A DNA stretch of 64,000 bases, taken from Trifolium pratense. Taxonomy: Eukaryota; Streptophyta; Magnoliopsida; Fabales; Fabaceae. Below the pieces are notes generated by a model that saw only the letters and a list, made by a program, of their open reading frames with translations, ran no database searches and was not told where the DNA came from. The stretch covers positions 19,688,127 through 19,752,126 of the forward strand of contig NC_060062.1 in assembly GCF_020283565.1 (NCBI RefSeq). Direction: 5' to 3'. The position numbers were made by a program, and so were the translations under genes. Numbering within the stretch: position 1 is the first letter of the stretch; every line of letters starts with the position of its first letter. Positions 13,101 to 26,105 of this stretch are shown here, in pieces.

Positions 13101-16100
13101 ATGATTTCCTATGAAATTTTATATATATTTTATAATTATCAATTTTCTTGGGAATATTAATTTGTGTGCCAAACATTTTTTTAATAAAAAAATTCAGGAA
13201 TCAAATTCCCATCTTTATATTTCTGGGGAAGTTTTTTGGAGTAATTTTTTATTCTGTGAGACAAACTCCCCCTATTTGAAGTAAATTTTGCTTCTACTAC
13301 TGTCTAGGTTATCAGTGCTTTGCTACGCTATATCACTAAAGGTCGCCCACCATTTACTGTTGAGAAGAATGCAAAACTCCCATCTAGTTTTTTTAAGACT
13401 CAAATGAGGGAGGAAAAAAAACACACTACAGATACATCAAGAGAGAAGGAAGAGCATGAGGATAAATTGTTGATATATAGAAATGATTTGGTGCGCGGTG
13501 TAATTGACAAGGCTCAATTTGGTGACTATGGAATGGTGCATACGGTGCAAGAGTTTTATGGCTCAAATACTGCTGGCATTTTTCTTTCGGCATTAAGTCG
13601 GTTATTCACAAACTTTTTACAGGTTAGTCACCATTTTTCTAATTTTGTAAATATGATATATTTTATAGGATTTAATTATCCTGCAAGATTGTGATGTATT
13701 TTCTTATGCAGATGCATGGGTTCACATGTGGGGTTGATGATCTTCTGATAACAGAAGGAAAGGATAGTGAAAGAATAGCTGAACTTGAAAGCTGCGAGAT
13801 AATTGGTGACAAAGTTCACCGTGAATTCATTGGTGTCATGAAGGACGCTAATATAGGTAATCTGAAGTACAATTAATTAATTCAAATAACATTATTTTAG
13901 AATAATGCTCCATTTTCTAATCTGATACCATTTATGTCAATATTTTAGTTAGTTGTTGGTTTCCTTTGTAAATTTACTTACCCATATTATAGTGTAATTC
14001 TTTCAGGCACACCTGGCTTCTGATTTAGCTTTACTTTATTGTCGTGCATTTACTTCTTCTTGCCAATTGTTTCTAATTTCTTCAATGCCACAAAATATTT
14101 CTCTTTGAAACAAATTGAATCGAACCCGCTTTATTGCAAACATTGATAGATGCTGGGGTTTGTGTTTTAGAAAGGTTAGTCAGTTAAGGAAGATACAACA
14201 AAAGCATATTTCAGTATTTTTTTTCTTTCTGACAAGATATTTATAATAACCATGATGCTATATATTGCAAAGAGTAGGTAGTTAGTGTGTTTAGGTTAAC
14301 ATTAAGCTGATTTATGGATATATAGTTATGGCCACATAGGTAAGAAGCACGGACACCTTATTATTATGCGTGTCACGGTGTCCAATACGTGTCAGTTTCC
14401 GACACTCGTATGACACTCGTACGACATGTGTAAGACAGCTCACACAGGTGTCCAATAAAAAACAATTTTTTCTTTACTCAACACTCCTTGGATCGGTGTC
14501 CCAAAATAATTTTCTTTCTTCGCTTCTACTCTCCTTAGACACATATATAAGACATATTCACAAGGGTTAAAGATGTGTCGAAACAACAATGCTAGTAAGT
14601 TTGTGACTACTATGAATCTAACGTCTTCCAAACGAGTATGGAAGAAAATGTTCCGTAGGGGTTTCATTATCCAATTTATTCTCATCATATTCAACTAATC
14701 TCTGATGGGATTATTTCATATTAGATTAGTGTTTCTCCTGGGAATGGAAACTAGTAGGAATGCAATCCAACATGTTATGACAGATTGGTGAATGCATTTC
14801 ATCATGTTATAATTTAAAAGAACATTTGCTTGTACACATACTGACATACTTTATAAATCATATTTTGGATAAAGCATTTTATATTATAATTTAAAATTTT
14901 GTATTCTGGTATAATCATACTACCTGACAAGCTTTCAATTGTAGTTATCTTTCCCGGTGTACTTGGCATTTCCTTATTACTGTTTGGATGTTTGTGTAAA
15001 ACATTGATGTGTTGGCATATTTGGTATTTCAGATCCAATCACGATGCAGTTGAATGTTGAGAAAAAAATACGCAGTGATGGAGAAGCAGCCGCAGCACAC
15101 TTAGATATGCAGATGATAAGTCATCTTAACGATGTAACTGGCAAAAAAGCCGTATTGAAGAACTTACTATCTGAAGGAATATTAAAACCCTCAGGAAAAA
15201 ATTGCATTTCTCTGATGACTACATCTGGAGCTAAGGGTGGTATGGTAAGTGTATTGTTGCATATTGAAGATCTTATCTTGGCTGTTTGTGTATAAAGGAT
15301 ACAATACAGATCCCTATACATACTGCATATTGTATGCACTTCCTGTGTGCCTAGGACCTAAGTAAAATCCATTATTTCATGCTATATAAGTTTAAATCAA
15401 TTGACTTTTTAATTGAGCTAACTGTATTTAGACACTATTGATACATAAAAATTCATGGTTGTTGGACTTCATGAACAGTTTTTTCTGCTATATAAGTTTA
15501 ATTTCATATGCTTTTGAACAGATCAACTTCCAGCAGATATCTTCTTATCTTGGCCAACAAACGCTTGAAGGAAAACGAGTCCCAAATATGGTTTCTGGAA
15601 AGTCCTTACCTTGCTTTCCATCATGGGATTGTTCCCCAAGAGCAGGAGGGTTCATTACTGATCGGTTTCTTACAGCTCTTCGTCCACAGGAATATTACTT
15701 TCATTGTATGGCTGGTCGGGAAGGGTAAGACAACCTTCAGGATTTATGAATCAATATGCTATTAATTTTTTTTGAAGAAATCGATATGCTATTAATTGTT
15801 TGTGTATTGTATGTATTTAAAATGCAAAAGACATAATGGCCCATAATACTGAAACACTTATATCTGTTTCAAATTCAGTTTATCGATTGTGGATGGCGGA
15901 CCATGGCAGAAAGTAAAATTTTTGTCATTTAAAGCCTCCATATCTGCCATAAAATTTCATGGACGATATTTGACAACACTGTTTTGACAAAACCAATTAC
16001 TGTAGTTGTTATTTAGCTTTAATGAGTAAGATTACATTTTTTTTTTTGGGTTACCATGATATTGATATGAAGTTTCAACCACTGTTAGCGATGACTAATC

Positions 16101-19100
16101 TCCGTCCGGGAACCTATGGGGCACACAAGGTGGGTTCTCCCCTCCCAACCGAATTTTCTCCATACGCACTAGCCAGGAATCGAGTGCATGATTCCCCATG
16201 AGCATAGTAATTATCTTCAAATATAAACAGAATGAATCACTTCATCAAATTAAATAGAAATAGATGAGTAAACGAGAAAAAGTCTTAAGATTCTCTGCTT
16301 CACATCTGGTGACAAACCAACATGTACTGGTCATATAATTCAGTCTCATGCAGATGCATGGGAAGGCCATATATACAGCTTTCGTCTGTTGGATAGTTTT
16401 CGTTAGAAAGCCCAAAGTATCTAGTAGGGTTTTCACTTGTTTATTGCAGATTAAAAGCTGTTTTAATCCATTTTGAACTTTTTAAAATCCTTGAAAAAAC
16501 TTGTTACGAGAGTATAGAGTAATAAACATGGAAAAACTAACTTGTTAAAACTCCTCATGTGCTCCCTTAGTGCCATGAAAGCCCTTGGGTTGTGTATTGC
16601 ACTGGTCCCCTAGTTACATTTTCTCAGTTCAGATTGTGCATACAGCTTGCACTGTTTTCAGAGATATCATTTTTATTTTAAATGAGGCCATTATATTTTG
16701 TATTTGCTTTTTAAATATGATGAATGTGTTTTATTCACATTAGCTAGTGGATTTTTTTTTTTCAAATTTGTATAGCTTACATTGGAAAAGGAATGGGCAG
16801 AATAACCATCAGTTTTAATATTCACAATCTATAAAGATGGGTTACATGAAAGTTTAAATATTTCTTGATTGATTGTTTAAAAGCAGTGAAGGTGAACTAG
16901 TAGAGGTTCCACTGGGAAAATTGGGTGAAATAGAAGATATTTTAAATTTAGGAGGAATAGCTGTAGGAGAAACCCGTGAAAAATACTCTTTTCCAAATGT
17001 TTCAGTGAAAATTAGCATTTTTGTTAGAGCTCAATGATGTCAATGAACGATGTGATCCCCATCCGGGGGGAGGTTTCCCCAAGTCATTATTATGAGAATA
17101 GTTTGGCCATATTACCTGGCTAATTCTTCACTTAACCCTTAACTCCCAAATCTGGATAATTGAAGCATGAGCAGGTCCAATGCCATTATTTTTATTAGAA
17201 GATAATACTTTGATATTATTTCAGAGTATCTTCCAACAGTTGGGTTAGGCTTTGATACCATGCCATGAACCATTTATCCTCAAAGCTTAAGCTGCTAGGT
17301 GAAAACAGAGGGATGATTTTTATAGTATAACTGCAACAATTAAAGTTATCTTAAGTTAGAATCATCTGTTTATGCAGCAAAATTTGACTTTGCTCTATGA
17401 TGCATGTGTACGGGTACATACGAGGCATTACTAGATTATACATCTCCCTTTCTCCCAAACAAATGCATTGCATTTCAGTTTCTCTTGATTTTATGCTGTT
17501 TCTTGTTTTTCAAATAGAAGACTTAATGTATTCTGGTCATCATATGTTTTACCTCCTAAATCCTGATAAGGACATCTTTTGTTCACAGGCTTGTTGACAC
17601 TGCAGTCAAAACATCTAGGAGTGGTTACCTGCAAAGATGTCTAATAAAAAACCTTGAGTCTCTTAAAGTTTGTTATGATCATACTGTCCGTGATGCTGAT
17701 GGTTCAATTATTCAGTTTCATTATGGAGAAGATGGTGTGGATGTCCATCAAACTAGCTTTGTCACCAAGTTTGAAGCATTGTCAATTGTATGAACTTGTT
17801 TTATATTTTTAAATTTTAATGAAACCGTTAATTACTTATAGATCTTGTATCCGCGGTTTATGTATTTGTTTATTATTTTCAGAATGAAGAATTGGTTTAC
17901 AGCAACTGTTGCCGTCAGCTAGATAGATCTAGTCCTTATATTAACAAGTTGCCTGATGCTCTTAAAGGAGGAGCAGAAAACTTCATTCGCGATTTCTCTT
18001 CAAAACAGAGAAATTCCAGTTCAATGAAACATGCGGATTTCCTGCAGTTAATGGAGCACAAGTACGTCTCAAGTCTTGCTCAACCAGGTGAACCAGTAGG
18101 TGTTTTAGCTTCTCAGTCTGTTGGAGAACCGGCAACACAGATGACGTAAGTTATTTAAATTGTCATATTTTTGTCCTGATTTTCTGTATATATCATAATA
18201 CCATAACATGTCTTTTTTTATCAATCTGGTTCACGCAATAACTTGAATAATTAAAGCGTGACACCAGTCATTTATGACATTGGAAACCTTATAGCTGCTA
18301 GCCTGCTACAGATAAGCACTTAATAAATAATTCATGAGAAATAGAGATCTTTGAAACAATGAATAGTAGTTTGCGATATATTCAAACCACTTGATCTTTC
18401 GTATTTCGAAAGCTCATTAAACACAGCTGGATCTTTTTTTTTTTTTTTTGAAAACTTGGTATTCGGCTCTAGGACTGACTAATCCAAGGGCACCAATCCC
18501 ACCGCCCACTTGCGGGGCCCCATTTAAAGCCAGAGTTTTTTTGCTCTGTATGGACTTAGCCCACCGAAATTGGCACCAGGAGGAATCAAACCTGAGACCT
18601 TGAGAGGAGCATACTCCAAGGACCCAAGCCAACACCACTAGACCAACCCCTAAACACAGCTGGATCTAACTAGTGATACATACACATTTATGTTTTTTCA
18701 CTCCGTAGTAAATTGGAGCATTGTGATTATGGGTGTGTGAAAAATGTAAATAACCTTAACCAAATTAATATCTGAACCCTTCCATATTTTAAAAGGCCAT
18801 CGCCATTTTTTTTAAAAAAAAAAAACTAAATCAGTCCATTTAGGTACAAAATCAATAAACTGGTACCCTAATTGCAACGCACTTCCAGTCACTGGGTTGC
18901 AATTGAGCAATTGGTGCTATTTTATATCAACACTTCTTGTTAAGCCTGCTATTCTTTTGTTGTTACAATTTGAAAGAACAAAAAAAACAAGCTAAACAAT
19001 GAATTTTAATAGTTGGAAGTGGGGAAATAGTGTTTCGATGGCCGTTAATCTCTCAATAATTGCAAGAAAAGACTTGTATATATGTGAAACTTATCAGTGA

Positions 19101-21476
19101 TCTTCATGTGGCTGATTAACTGTTTTGGCTTCCTCTTTCCTTTTGTAAGTTTGAATACTTTCCACTTAGCTGGTCGAGGTGAAATGAATGTGACTCTCGG
19201 AATTCCACGTTTGCAAGAGATTGTGGTGGCAGCATCCAACAAAATCAAGACTCCCTTTATGACATGCCCCCTGAGGGTTGGTAAATCTAAGTAAGATACT
19301 GACACTGTTCTCTGTTCTCCAGTGTCTTCTTTTGGGTGTTTATGCATGAATCTTTGATGAATTTGTTGTTTGCAGGGAAGATGCTGAACGCCTTGCAGAT
19401 AAAATGAAAAAGATCACTGTAGCTGACATAATTGAGAGAATAAAAGTGACTGTTGTATCAATTACTGAAAGAGACGGTCAGATTTGCCATATATATAAGC
19501 TTACGATGAAGCTTTATAAACCTATACACTATCCAAAATACACTGATGTTACACTTGAAGACTGGGAGGACACTCTTAGAGTTGGCTTTGTGAGGGGGTT
19601 GGAGGATGCGATTCAAAATCACATTGTATTGCTGGGTAAAATTAGTGGCATAAAAGATTATAAAGACAAACCGAATTCTTCAAATGGTGTAAAAAATGAT
19701 CATAGCAATGAATCAGAATCTAACAGAAATGATCAAGCTAATGATGACGATGATGGCGATGTTGATGACAATGAGGATGCTGAAGATCTTGGTTTTGATG
19801 CTCAAAAGAGTAAACAACAAGCTATGGATGAGGTCGAATACGAAGATGGCTCTGAAGAGGAGACGCATGATGGTGAAGATGATGCGGATCGAAAAGGTGG
19901 CAAGGATGGGAACTTTGAGGGTGTTGAGCATGGCAAAGATGAGGAAGATGGTAAAGGTGATGGGGATGAGGATGACAGTGATATTGAAGTAAATGGGGAT
20001 GACAGTGATATTGATGTAAGTGATAATGATAAAAATGTGGCAATTGATGCAAATAACTCTCAAGGACGTGAAGAAACGTCGAAATCTGAAAAGAGAAAAT
20101 CTGAAGCTGAATTTAAAGAAAATGACAGGAGAATTTATGTGAAAGCTCGGGGGATGCGTTTTGAGATCCACTTTAAATTTCCTGATGCTGAACCTCACAT
20201 ATTATTGGCTCAGGTACTTTCTACTGCAAATCATTTTCTGTTTAGTAGTGAACATTTTAAGTAACCCAACTCCAAAAATATAGGGCTAAGTGTGGATTTC
20301 TATTTGCTACGACTCTGTTGTGTCCATTCCTAACTTCATTGAATTCTGGCATTCTCAATTACCCATAGTATGGACAAGCTTGTGTAATAGCTAACTATGG
20401 GTAGCTCCAGTATCAACCAATACTAGTTGGTCCTACTCTAGACAACACATATTGTGTAAGCCCTTTAGCACATCCAATGAATTGTACTCGCCATAATACC
20501 TATCGAATGAGTTGTACTCACCTTCAACTTGTTCAACATTTAGCACATCCAATTGCTCCTCTCCTTGTTCTTCCTGATTAGCGAGCCTCTTAATTGGCGT
20601 TCAGTATTTATATGATCTGTCATTATGATTGATTAATGACAAGGCATTTTACCATTTTCTGTTCCATGAAACCGGTTCCTCCTACTGGACAAAGGATTTA
20701 GTTGTTAGGATAGGTAAGTACCACATCATTTGGTATGTGGACAAGAAATAGTAACAAGTAACTACTGATTTCTAATGAAATTATATAGTGAAATAAAATC
20801 AGGAAGCAAATATATGTCAATTTTCTATTTTGCTCCTTGCTCAACATATAAAATTCATTGTTTTCAAATCATCTATATGCAGATTGCTCAGAGAACAGCC
20901 AAGAATGTTTGTATCCAGAACTTTGGAAAGGTTGGCCAATGTAAAGTTATTACATGTAAAGAAGCTGCTGTAATGTACTATGGTGAAGATGTTGGTAAAA
21001 GGGATGATATTCCGTCACTTGAGAAAGCAAAAATAAATGCCCTTCAAACGTCTGGTATACATTTTAAAACATTTTGGGAGATGCAGGATGATCTTAATGT
21101 TAGGTATATTTATTCAAACAGCGTGCATGATGTACTAAACACCTACGGGGTGGAAGCTGCCAAAGAAATCATCATCAGGGAAGTGAAAAGTGTTTTCAAG
21201 GTTTATGGGATAACAGTAAACATCCGACACTTGATGCTTATTGCTGACTTTATGACACACACAGGTGGGTATCGCCCTCTGACCAGAAAGGGGATACAAG
21301 ATTCTACATCCCCTTTCGTCAAAATGTCTTTTGAGACAGCATCCAACTTCATTGTTGAAGCAGCTTATCACGGTCAGGTGGACACCTTGGAGACTCCTTC
21401 TTCTAGAATTTGTCTTGGTTTGCCGGTGAAGATGGGAACTGGGTGCCATGATTTGATACAGAAGCTAGAAATATGA
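4194..21476 (+). CDS. NRPA1: DNA-directed RNA polymerase I largest subunit (A190 class)
   Basis: Largest catalytic subunit of nucleolar RNA polymerase I, which makes the large rRNA precursor. Exons: 4194-4217, 4311-4483, 4573-4732, 4841-5131, 6213-6440, 6546-6716, 8323-8485, 8899-9083, 11285-11560, 11897-11985, 12145-12292, 12657-12875, 13308-13622, 13712-13856, 15033-15244, 15522-15724, 17589-17787, 17883-18145, 19150-19290, 19376-20213, 20883-21476. All junctions are GT-AG and the total is 5037 nt (1678 residues plus stop), close to the size I recall for Arabidopsis NRPA1. Zinc ligands C67, C70, C77, H80 and pairs C107/C110 and C196/C199 form the clamp head. NADFDGDE at about 590-597 carries the three Mg-binding aspartates. 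The bridge/trigger segment around [15 protein letters not shown] ends near 1001. [20 protein letters not shown] follows further on. Residues about 1306-1440 are a strongly acidic Asp/Glu tract, as expected of the Pol I type rather than Pol II. The start codon is the first ATG in good context after the leader. Confidence 0.96.
5132..6212 (+). other. NRPA1 intron 4 (1.08 kb)
   Basis: Ordinary T-rich intron sequence with a run of pyrimidines at about 5407-5440. I see no gene or clear mobile element in it; the open frames on either strand lack any recognisable domain. Confidence 0.7.
6717..8322 (+). other. NRPA1 intron 6 (1.6 kb) with SINE-like patch
   Basis: AT-rich intron. At about 7495-7605 there is a tRNA-promoter-like pair (gatagcatagcggta followed by ggttcgggggttaag) which may be the relic of a SINE, but I see no tail or target duplication. 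The stretch 7795-8165 has paired phrases such as 'ctagggatacacacctgg' and 'ctagggctacacactggg', so an old repeat is likely. Confidence 0.45.
9084..11284 (+). other. NRPA1 intron 8 (2.2 kb) with repeat debris
   Basis: The largest NRPA1 intron. It holds a 41-bp imperfect direct repeat (about 9281-9321 and 9440-9480, around gggatttggacac). It also has a coding-like patch read on the minus strand, about 10790-10090, with stops and frame changes; it includes a short [14 protein letters not shown] stretch that faintly recalls a retroviral-type protease edge. I read this as a decayed retroelement, not a gene. Confidence 0.4.
13857..15032 (+). other. NRPA1 intron 14 (1.2 kb)
   Basis: No gene seen. 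At about 14340-14580 there is a compositionally distinct block with a repeated 'tgacactcgta/cgacatgtgt' pattern, probably an old insertion, without recognisable ends. Confidence 0.5.
15725..17588 (+). other. NRPA1 intron 16 (1.9 kb) with possible SINE/LINE tail
   Basis: The block 16039-16205 begins with a T run and, read on the minus strand, resembles the 3' part of a short retroposon (phrases gcactcgattcctgg and cataggttcccggacgg). I found no target duplication, so this is tentative. The rest is plain AT-rich intron. This intron interrupts the codon of the last glycine in the GREG trigger-loop motif. Confidence 0.4.
18435..18650 (-). mobile_element. tRNA-derived SINE in NRPA1 intron 18
   Basis: Read on the minus strand it starts ggggttggtctagtggtgtt (A-box-like), continues to ggtttgattcc (B-box-like) and ends in a 15-base A run (the T run at 18435-18449). 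The 17-bp sequence starting TAAACACAGCTGGATCT is repeated exactly at 18418-18434 and 18651-18667, a target-site duplication of the length LINE machinery makes. It is 216 bp, complete and intronic, so unlikely to affect the protein. Confidence 0.88.
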
Positions 21477-21978
21477 TGTAGCAGAAATGATCTCCAGCTC
21501 TAGATCTTTGACCATCAACAAATTTTGACAACATATTGTACAACTGTTATTCACAAAAATTATGATTATTTTATCTCGTGAAAAGTAAATTGCTTGCTGA
21601 TAAAATATTATGGTTTCTTATATAATACAATGTTTATTTTTAGGGGGAAAAATTCGTGTTGTGTATTCTCGTTAAATATAAGGTGCGTTTGTTTTATATT
21701 TTTTTAAGAAAAAATCTAATTTTTTGCTTTGTTAATTTGTTTTAGGAAAAACGAATTATATCTTGAATAGAGTACTAAGATTCCATATAATTTTTTTTTC
21801 TTTTTTAACAAACGATTCCATATAATAGTAAACTGTCTTGTCAATATTATTCTTAATCATAATATTGCACAAAGATAAATAGATTGAATCAGGGACGAAG
21901 GTATGAATTAAATTTGGATGGCTAAATTTGAAAGTATAATTTATTTAAAAAAACTAAGTTTCCAAAACATAGGCGGAT
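21477..21978 (+). other. NRPA1 3' UTR and spacer
   Basis: AT-rich sequence directly after the NRPA1 stop codon, with AATAAA-like phrases (for example ataaaatattatgg at 21600). It presumably contains the polyadenylation region. No other gene seen before the solo LTR. Confidence 0.5.
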
Positions 21979-24351
21979 TATAACACCCCATGTCAATTTA
22001 TCTAGAATATCGACAAGAGTGTACATAACTGAATCTGAAACATTAAATTTTCATTACATATCATTCGAATACATAAATAAGATTACAAAATCTAAGAGAT
22101 TAATACTAAATTGAGCTAACAATTGAAAACATAAAGAAACTAAATCTTATACAAAATATAAGATAACATGACGTCAGTTCAACTAGCATAATCCAAGTAT
22201 TTGAACTCCATGCTCGCAGATCATAAAATCTCGATCAACCTGTTTATTTTAAATCAAATAAGTGGGGGATGAGAACAGTCACTTCGTCTTAATGGATTCC
22301 TACTAACCAGTTACTATTGATGTCTACACCGGGGGCAACTGATGAACTAAAAGTTCCTTGATCCTGATTGTCAGTCTCTAAGATAATTTCATAACATGAT
22401 TTCATAAACATAATAATATAAAGGTGTAACACGGATTAATTAACTTGTTCATTTTAACATAACTAAGACACTCTGAGGTGAGCCGATCTCAGAGGCCTGA
22501 CATATCTGTCGTCGATGAGTATATGCATCGACACGGCATGAAGCTCACAATCGTAACATGATTGGATTCCTCGAATTCCATAACGTGATACCGAAGTAAC
22601 CACCATGGTTGACTGACATTCCTTAACTTAATAATCCTGATTTGTTATCATGCCCATGAATTCCCTCCCAGGGTATTTCTAGCTTGTCCTGATTTCCTGA
22701 TATTTATAACTTAACGTGTAATTAACATTATAATCATTTCCTTTACTTACAGTACTCATAGAAACTCTAGAAGGATTGGAAATATAAAATGAGTGATTTC
22801 ACTATTTTAAAACTTTATGCAGGTTCTGATCTGATGTTCTCGCTTAACGAGACATATGCTCGCTTAGCGAGCAATGATAGATAACCAACCACCCTGACAG
22901 GCTCGCTAGTGCTAACCCAAGTCAGAATGTTCAGATGTCAAAGCGAGCCACAATGAACAATCTCTCGCTTAGCGAGCATACCAGTTCAGCACCCTGTTTT
23001 ACGAAATTTCATGAATTATGCAGAAATCACCTACAATATCCTTTCCTACTAGCTATGCATACTGTTTATAGATTAAATAATCATAATGGAGTGGAGTGGT
23101 ACTTTGGGTTTAAGTCCCTCTCACACACGATCCTAACTTATATTATCATACAACAATTCATAATTTGGGGAACTATCATTCTATTATTATCATGCAAAAT
23201 TTATTGGGAAACTAAAGTGCTAGGCTATACTAGAAGTTGAGCCTCTAAGGAAACCCACCTGTAATTGACGCTTGAACAGTACCACCGACATTTCTGAAAC
23301 TCGCCGAAAAGCGGAATTTGCAATGAAACTACTTCAAACTCGTATGCAGATTTTTCTGCATAACTTCAGCATCAGAGTTCCAACTTCAAAAATACCTACT
23401 AGCCACAATTCTCGTCCATAAATTATGAAACCGGGACCATAACGACCATATTTAAGTTAGCTTTCCATAGCAATCAGAATAAATCGAAACTGTTTGAGTG
23501 CAGCCCAATCCTAAACACTTTCTGCATAAATTCAGTGTTGAACCTTTCACTTCAAAAATTCGCAGAGACCTCATTTCTCCATTAAATCTCACTAGGCTAG
23601 TACCTAAACGACCGAGATTATGTTAGCTATCCAGAACATCAAGAATGGTTAAATTTGGACTAACACAGGGAGAGGTATGACCATTTTAGTGAGGGTACAT
23701 CCAGCATACGAATTTCCATAAATATTTCCAATGTTCTTGTTTCCTTGTTCCAACAACTGTCCTTAATTCCTCACAAGTGCTCCAAGACCAGAATTACAAA
23801 CATGCATACACCTCAATGGGTCAAAATCACAAATGAGTTTAGGGTTCATAAAAGGGAAAGAGGAATGAAACTGAAATTACTACTCTTACCTTAGAATTCC
23901 AATGGTCCATATCCTTATGATTGGATGAACAACACATGCAACTAAGAATTGAGAGTGAAATTGGAGTTGAGAGAGTGAGAGGACACGAGAGGCAGAGAGA
24001 AGTAGATGAAGGTGTTAAACGTTGTTCATTGCGTTCCTTGAACATCTAGCGTGAGAGAGGAAAAGATTGGTTTATTGATGATGATGATGGTGGTGCTGAT
24101 GAGGCATGACAGAGGAAAAGACATGAGGGAAATGTTTCTCTGATTTTGTTTTTTTGGAGTCTGAGAGAGAAATAGAAAGAATGAGCAAATGGTTGGTGGT
24201 GTAGCATATATAAAGACTTTTGTGAAAATTCCAACTATGCCCTTCACTTAATTAGTTATTTGATTTCTTCCTACTTTGATCACTTGTTTAATTAACTCCA
24301 ATAAGCATCCTTAATTAATATTGCTTTATTAATTATAGTCGGAATGTTACA
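21979..24351. mobile_element. Solo LTR, gypsy-like, 2.37 kb
   Basis: The block starts TATAACACCCC and ends GGAATGTTACA, and is flanked by an exact 5-bp duplication CGGAT (21974-21978 and 24352-24356). One terminal TG/CA dinucleotide is mutated, so I cannot fix the orientation. There is no internal region, primer site or protein, so this is the product of LTR-LTR recombination. Inside, at about 22840-22976, it carries several copies of a short palindrome of the form CTCGCTTAGCGAG. Length and ends suggest a gypsy-superfamily LTR; the assignment is inference. Confidence 0.8.
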
Positions 24352-24356
24352 CGGAT

Positions 24357-24776
24357 TTTAGGGTGGAGACCTCAAGACCATCTCCAATGGTGGTACATAT
24401 ATTTTTATTTTTAAGTATTAGTGTCTAATAGGTACTCCTATTGGAGTAAAAACAAAATGGTACTTAATATGTATTGGTTCTACAATAAGACATAGTACCT
24501 ATATAATTTTTGTGGGACCCATTCATAATGATGTTGAGTTATTGGAGAGATGTGTTATTAGTGAGACCAATTTAAAACTTTTTAATATATCGTTAATCTT
24601 GATCTATCTCAAAAACATATCAAACGATTTTAGATTTTTATACAATTCAACATAGATGATCTAGACGATATAAGCTTTCAATCCAACGGTGGATTTTGTA
24701 AAATTTGTATTCGTTAAAACATTATTGAGCGATGTAACATTACTCAAATGTTACACCGGTGTAATTTGATCCCTCC

Positions 24777-24780
<4 letters not shown>
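24357..24780. repeat. Dispersed repeat related to 63118-63350
   Basis: Phrases such as 'ctaataggtactcctattgga', 'gttctacaataagacatagtacc' and 'gagatgtgttattagtgaga' recur in inverted form near 62160-62236 and 63118-63350. I could not define the ends or a target duplication. It is probably a non-coding DNA transposon family. Confidence 0.6.

Positions 24781-24834
<54 letters not shown>
24779..24834. repeat. (AT)n microsatellite
   Basis: About 27 AT units. The following stretch, 24835-25470, is not recognised as a gene; it contains related phrases such as gttttgggagtattg in both halves (25180-25410). Confidence 0.9.
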
Positions 24835-24838
<4 letters not shown>

Positions 24839-25470
24839 GCTTCAAAAAAAGACTATATATATTTGACTCTTAAAATATTGGGGGTTGTAAAAGCAATAGA
24901 TTTGTACTTTTCGCACCCCCTGTAATGTCTCAGTCACTTTTTGAAATGACCAAACTACCCCTCTCGCCTTGTAAAATGCGAGCACTGCGATCGCTTTGCA
25001 GAAAGCGAGTTTGTATATGTACGTGACCTTTGAATTCACCCACCCCCAGATTTTTAACACGTTCTCTATATTGGAAGCGAAAACGTCTTAAATATAAAGC
25101 AACGCCTTCTAGGATGCAAACACGTCTTAAATATAAAACATGTTCATCTTCTTCCTTCCCCCCATTTCGACGATTTCTGTAAAAATAGAAGGAGTATTGG
25201 CCTACTGGTAAACTGGTAAAATTGAAGGTTTATTGGCCGTTTGTGGTTGAAAACAACAAAAGAAGTTATGTTTTAAAGCCCAATACTCCCAAACCCATTG
25301 CCCAAACCCTCAATTCTCCCAAAACCTTAGTTCGTCGAAATTGAAGGTTTCTTGGTCGTTTAGGGTCGCAATAATCAAAGGAGCAAACGATAATATAAGG
25401 TAAAGCCTCCCTTCCCGTTTATTTTTCTGCATGCATGACTGTATTGGTTCGCGTTGTGGTCAGCGAACGG

Positions 25471-26097
25471 CAGGGGCGGAGCCCCTCATGGGCTGGACAG
25501 GGCCATGGCCCGCCCCAAGATTTTCATTTTTTTTTCATAGGTATATTATTTAGCGGCGGTTTTAAACCCCCACTAAATAGTCTGTTTAGTTTATTAATTC
25601 TCAGTTTGCGGGGGTTTAAATCACCAATTTGGACCACCAGAATTCTTTCACAGGTTTCCAATTTGTGGGGGTTTCAAACCCCCTCTATTTGGACGATCCA
25701 GAATTCTCCCTTGTAAATTATTAATTCAAATATCCTTCTTAATTTATTTTTTTTAAGCATCCCTTCTAATGTTTTATTGTTTAATATTTATAAAAATTTT
25801 AGAATGTGTAATTTATTTTGTGAAAGTATTCAAGTATATTTTTTTGGAGAAAAAATGACTCAAATTTTTATTTAAAATAGAGTTTGTGTATAAAAATTCA
25901 TGTTTTATCAATCTTTTGTTAAAAAATTTTAAATTTATTTATTGAAAATGGTAATGGTTCACCTATTGACTCTTTTTGAGATATTTATATTAGACACGCC
26001 CTCAATATGATATATCTTTTTTTAGTAATTTTTTTTTGCATATTCGATTTATATTCGTAGCGGCCCGCCCCAACTTTTTGGGCTAGCTCCGCCACTG
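25471..26097. mobile_element. hAT-like non-autonomous transposon
   Basis: Ends CAGGGGCGGAGCCC and GGGCTAGCTCCGCCACTG are inverted copies. The flanks gcgaacgg (25463-25470) and tcgaacgg (26098-26105) form an 8-bp target duplication with one mismatch, the hAT length. It is 627 bp with no transposase; the internal open frame is not conserved-looking. Confidence 0.8.
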
Positions 26098-26105
26098 TCG
26101 AACGG

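Noticed and set aside
19713..20198. 161-codon open frame on the minus strand opposite NRPA1 exon 20
   Set aside because: It is the mirror of the low-complexity acidic tract (GAT/GAA codons read as ATC/TTC) and has no domain.
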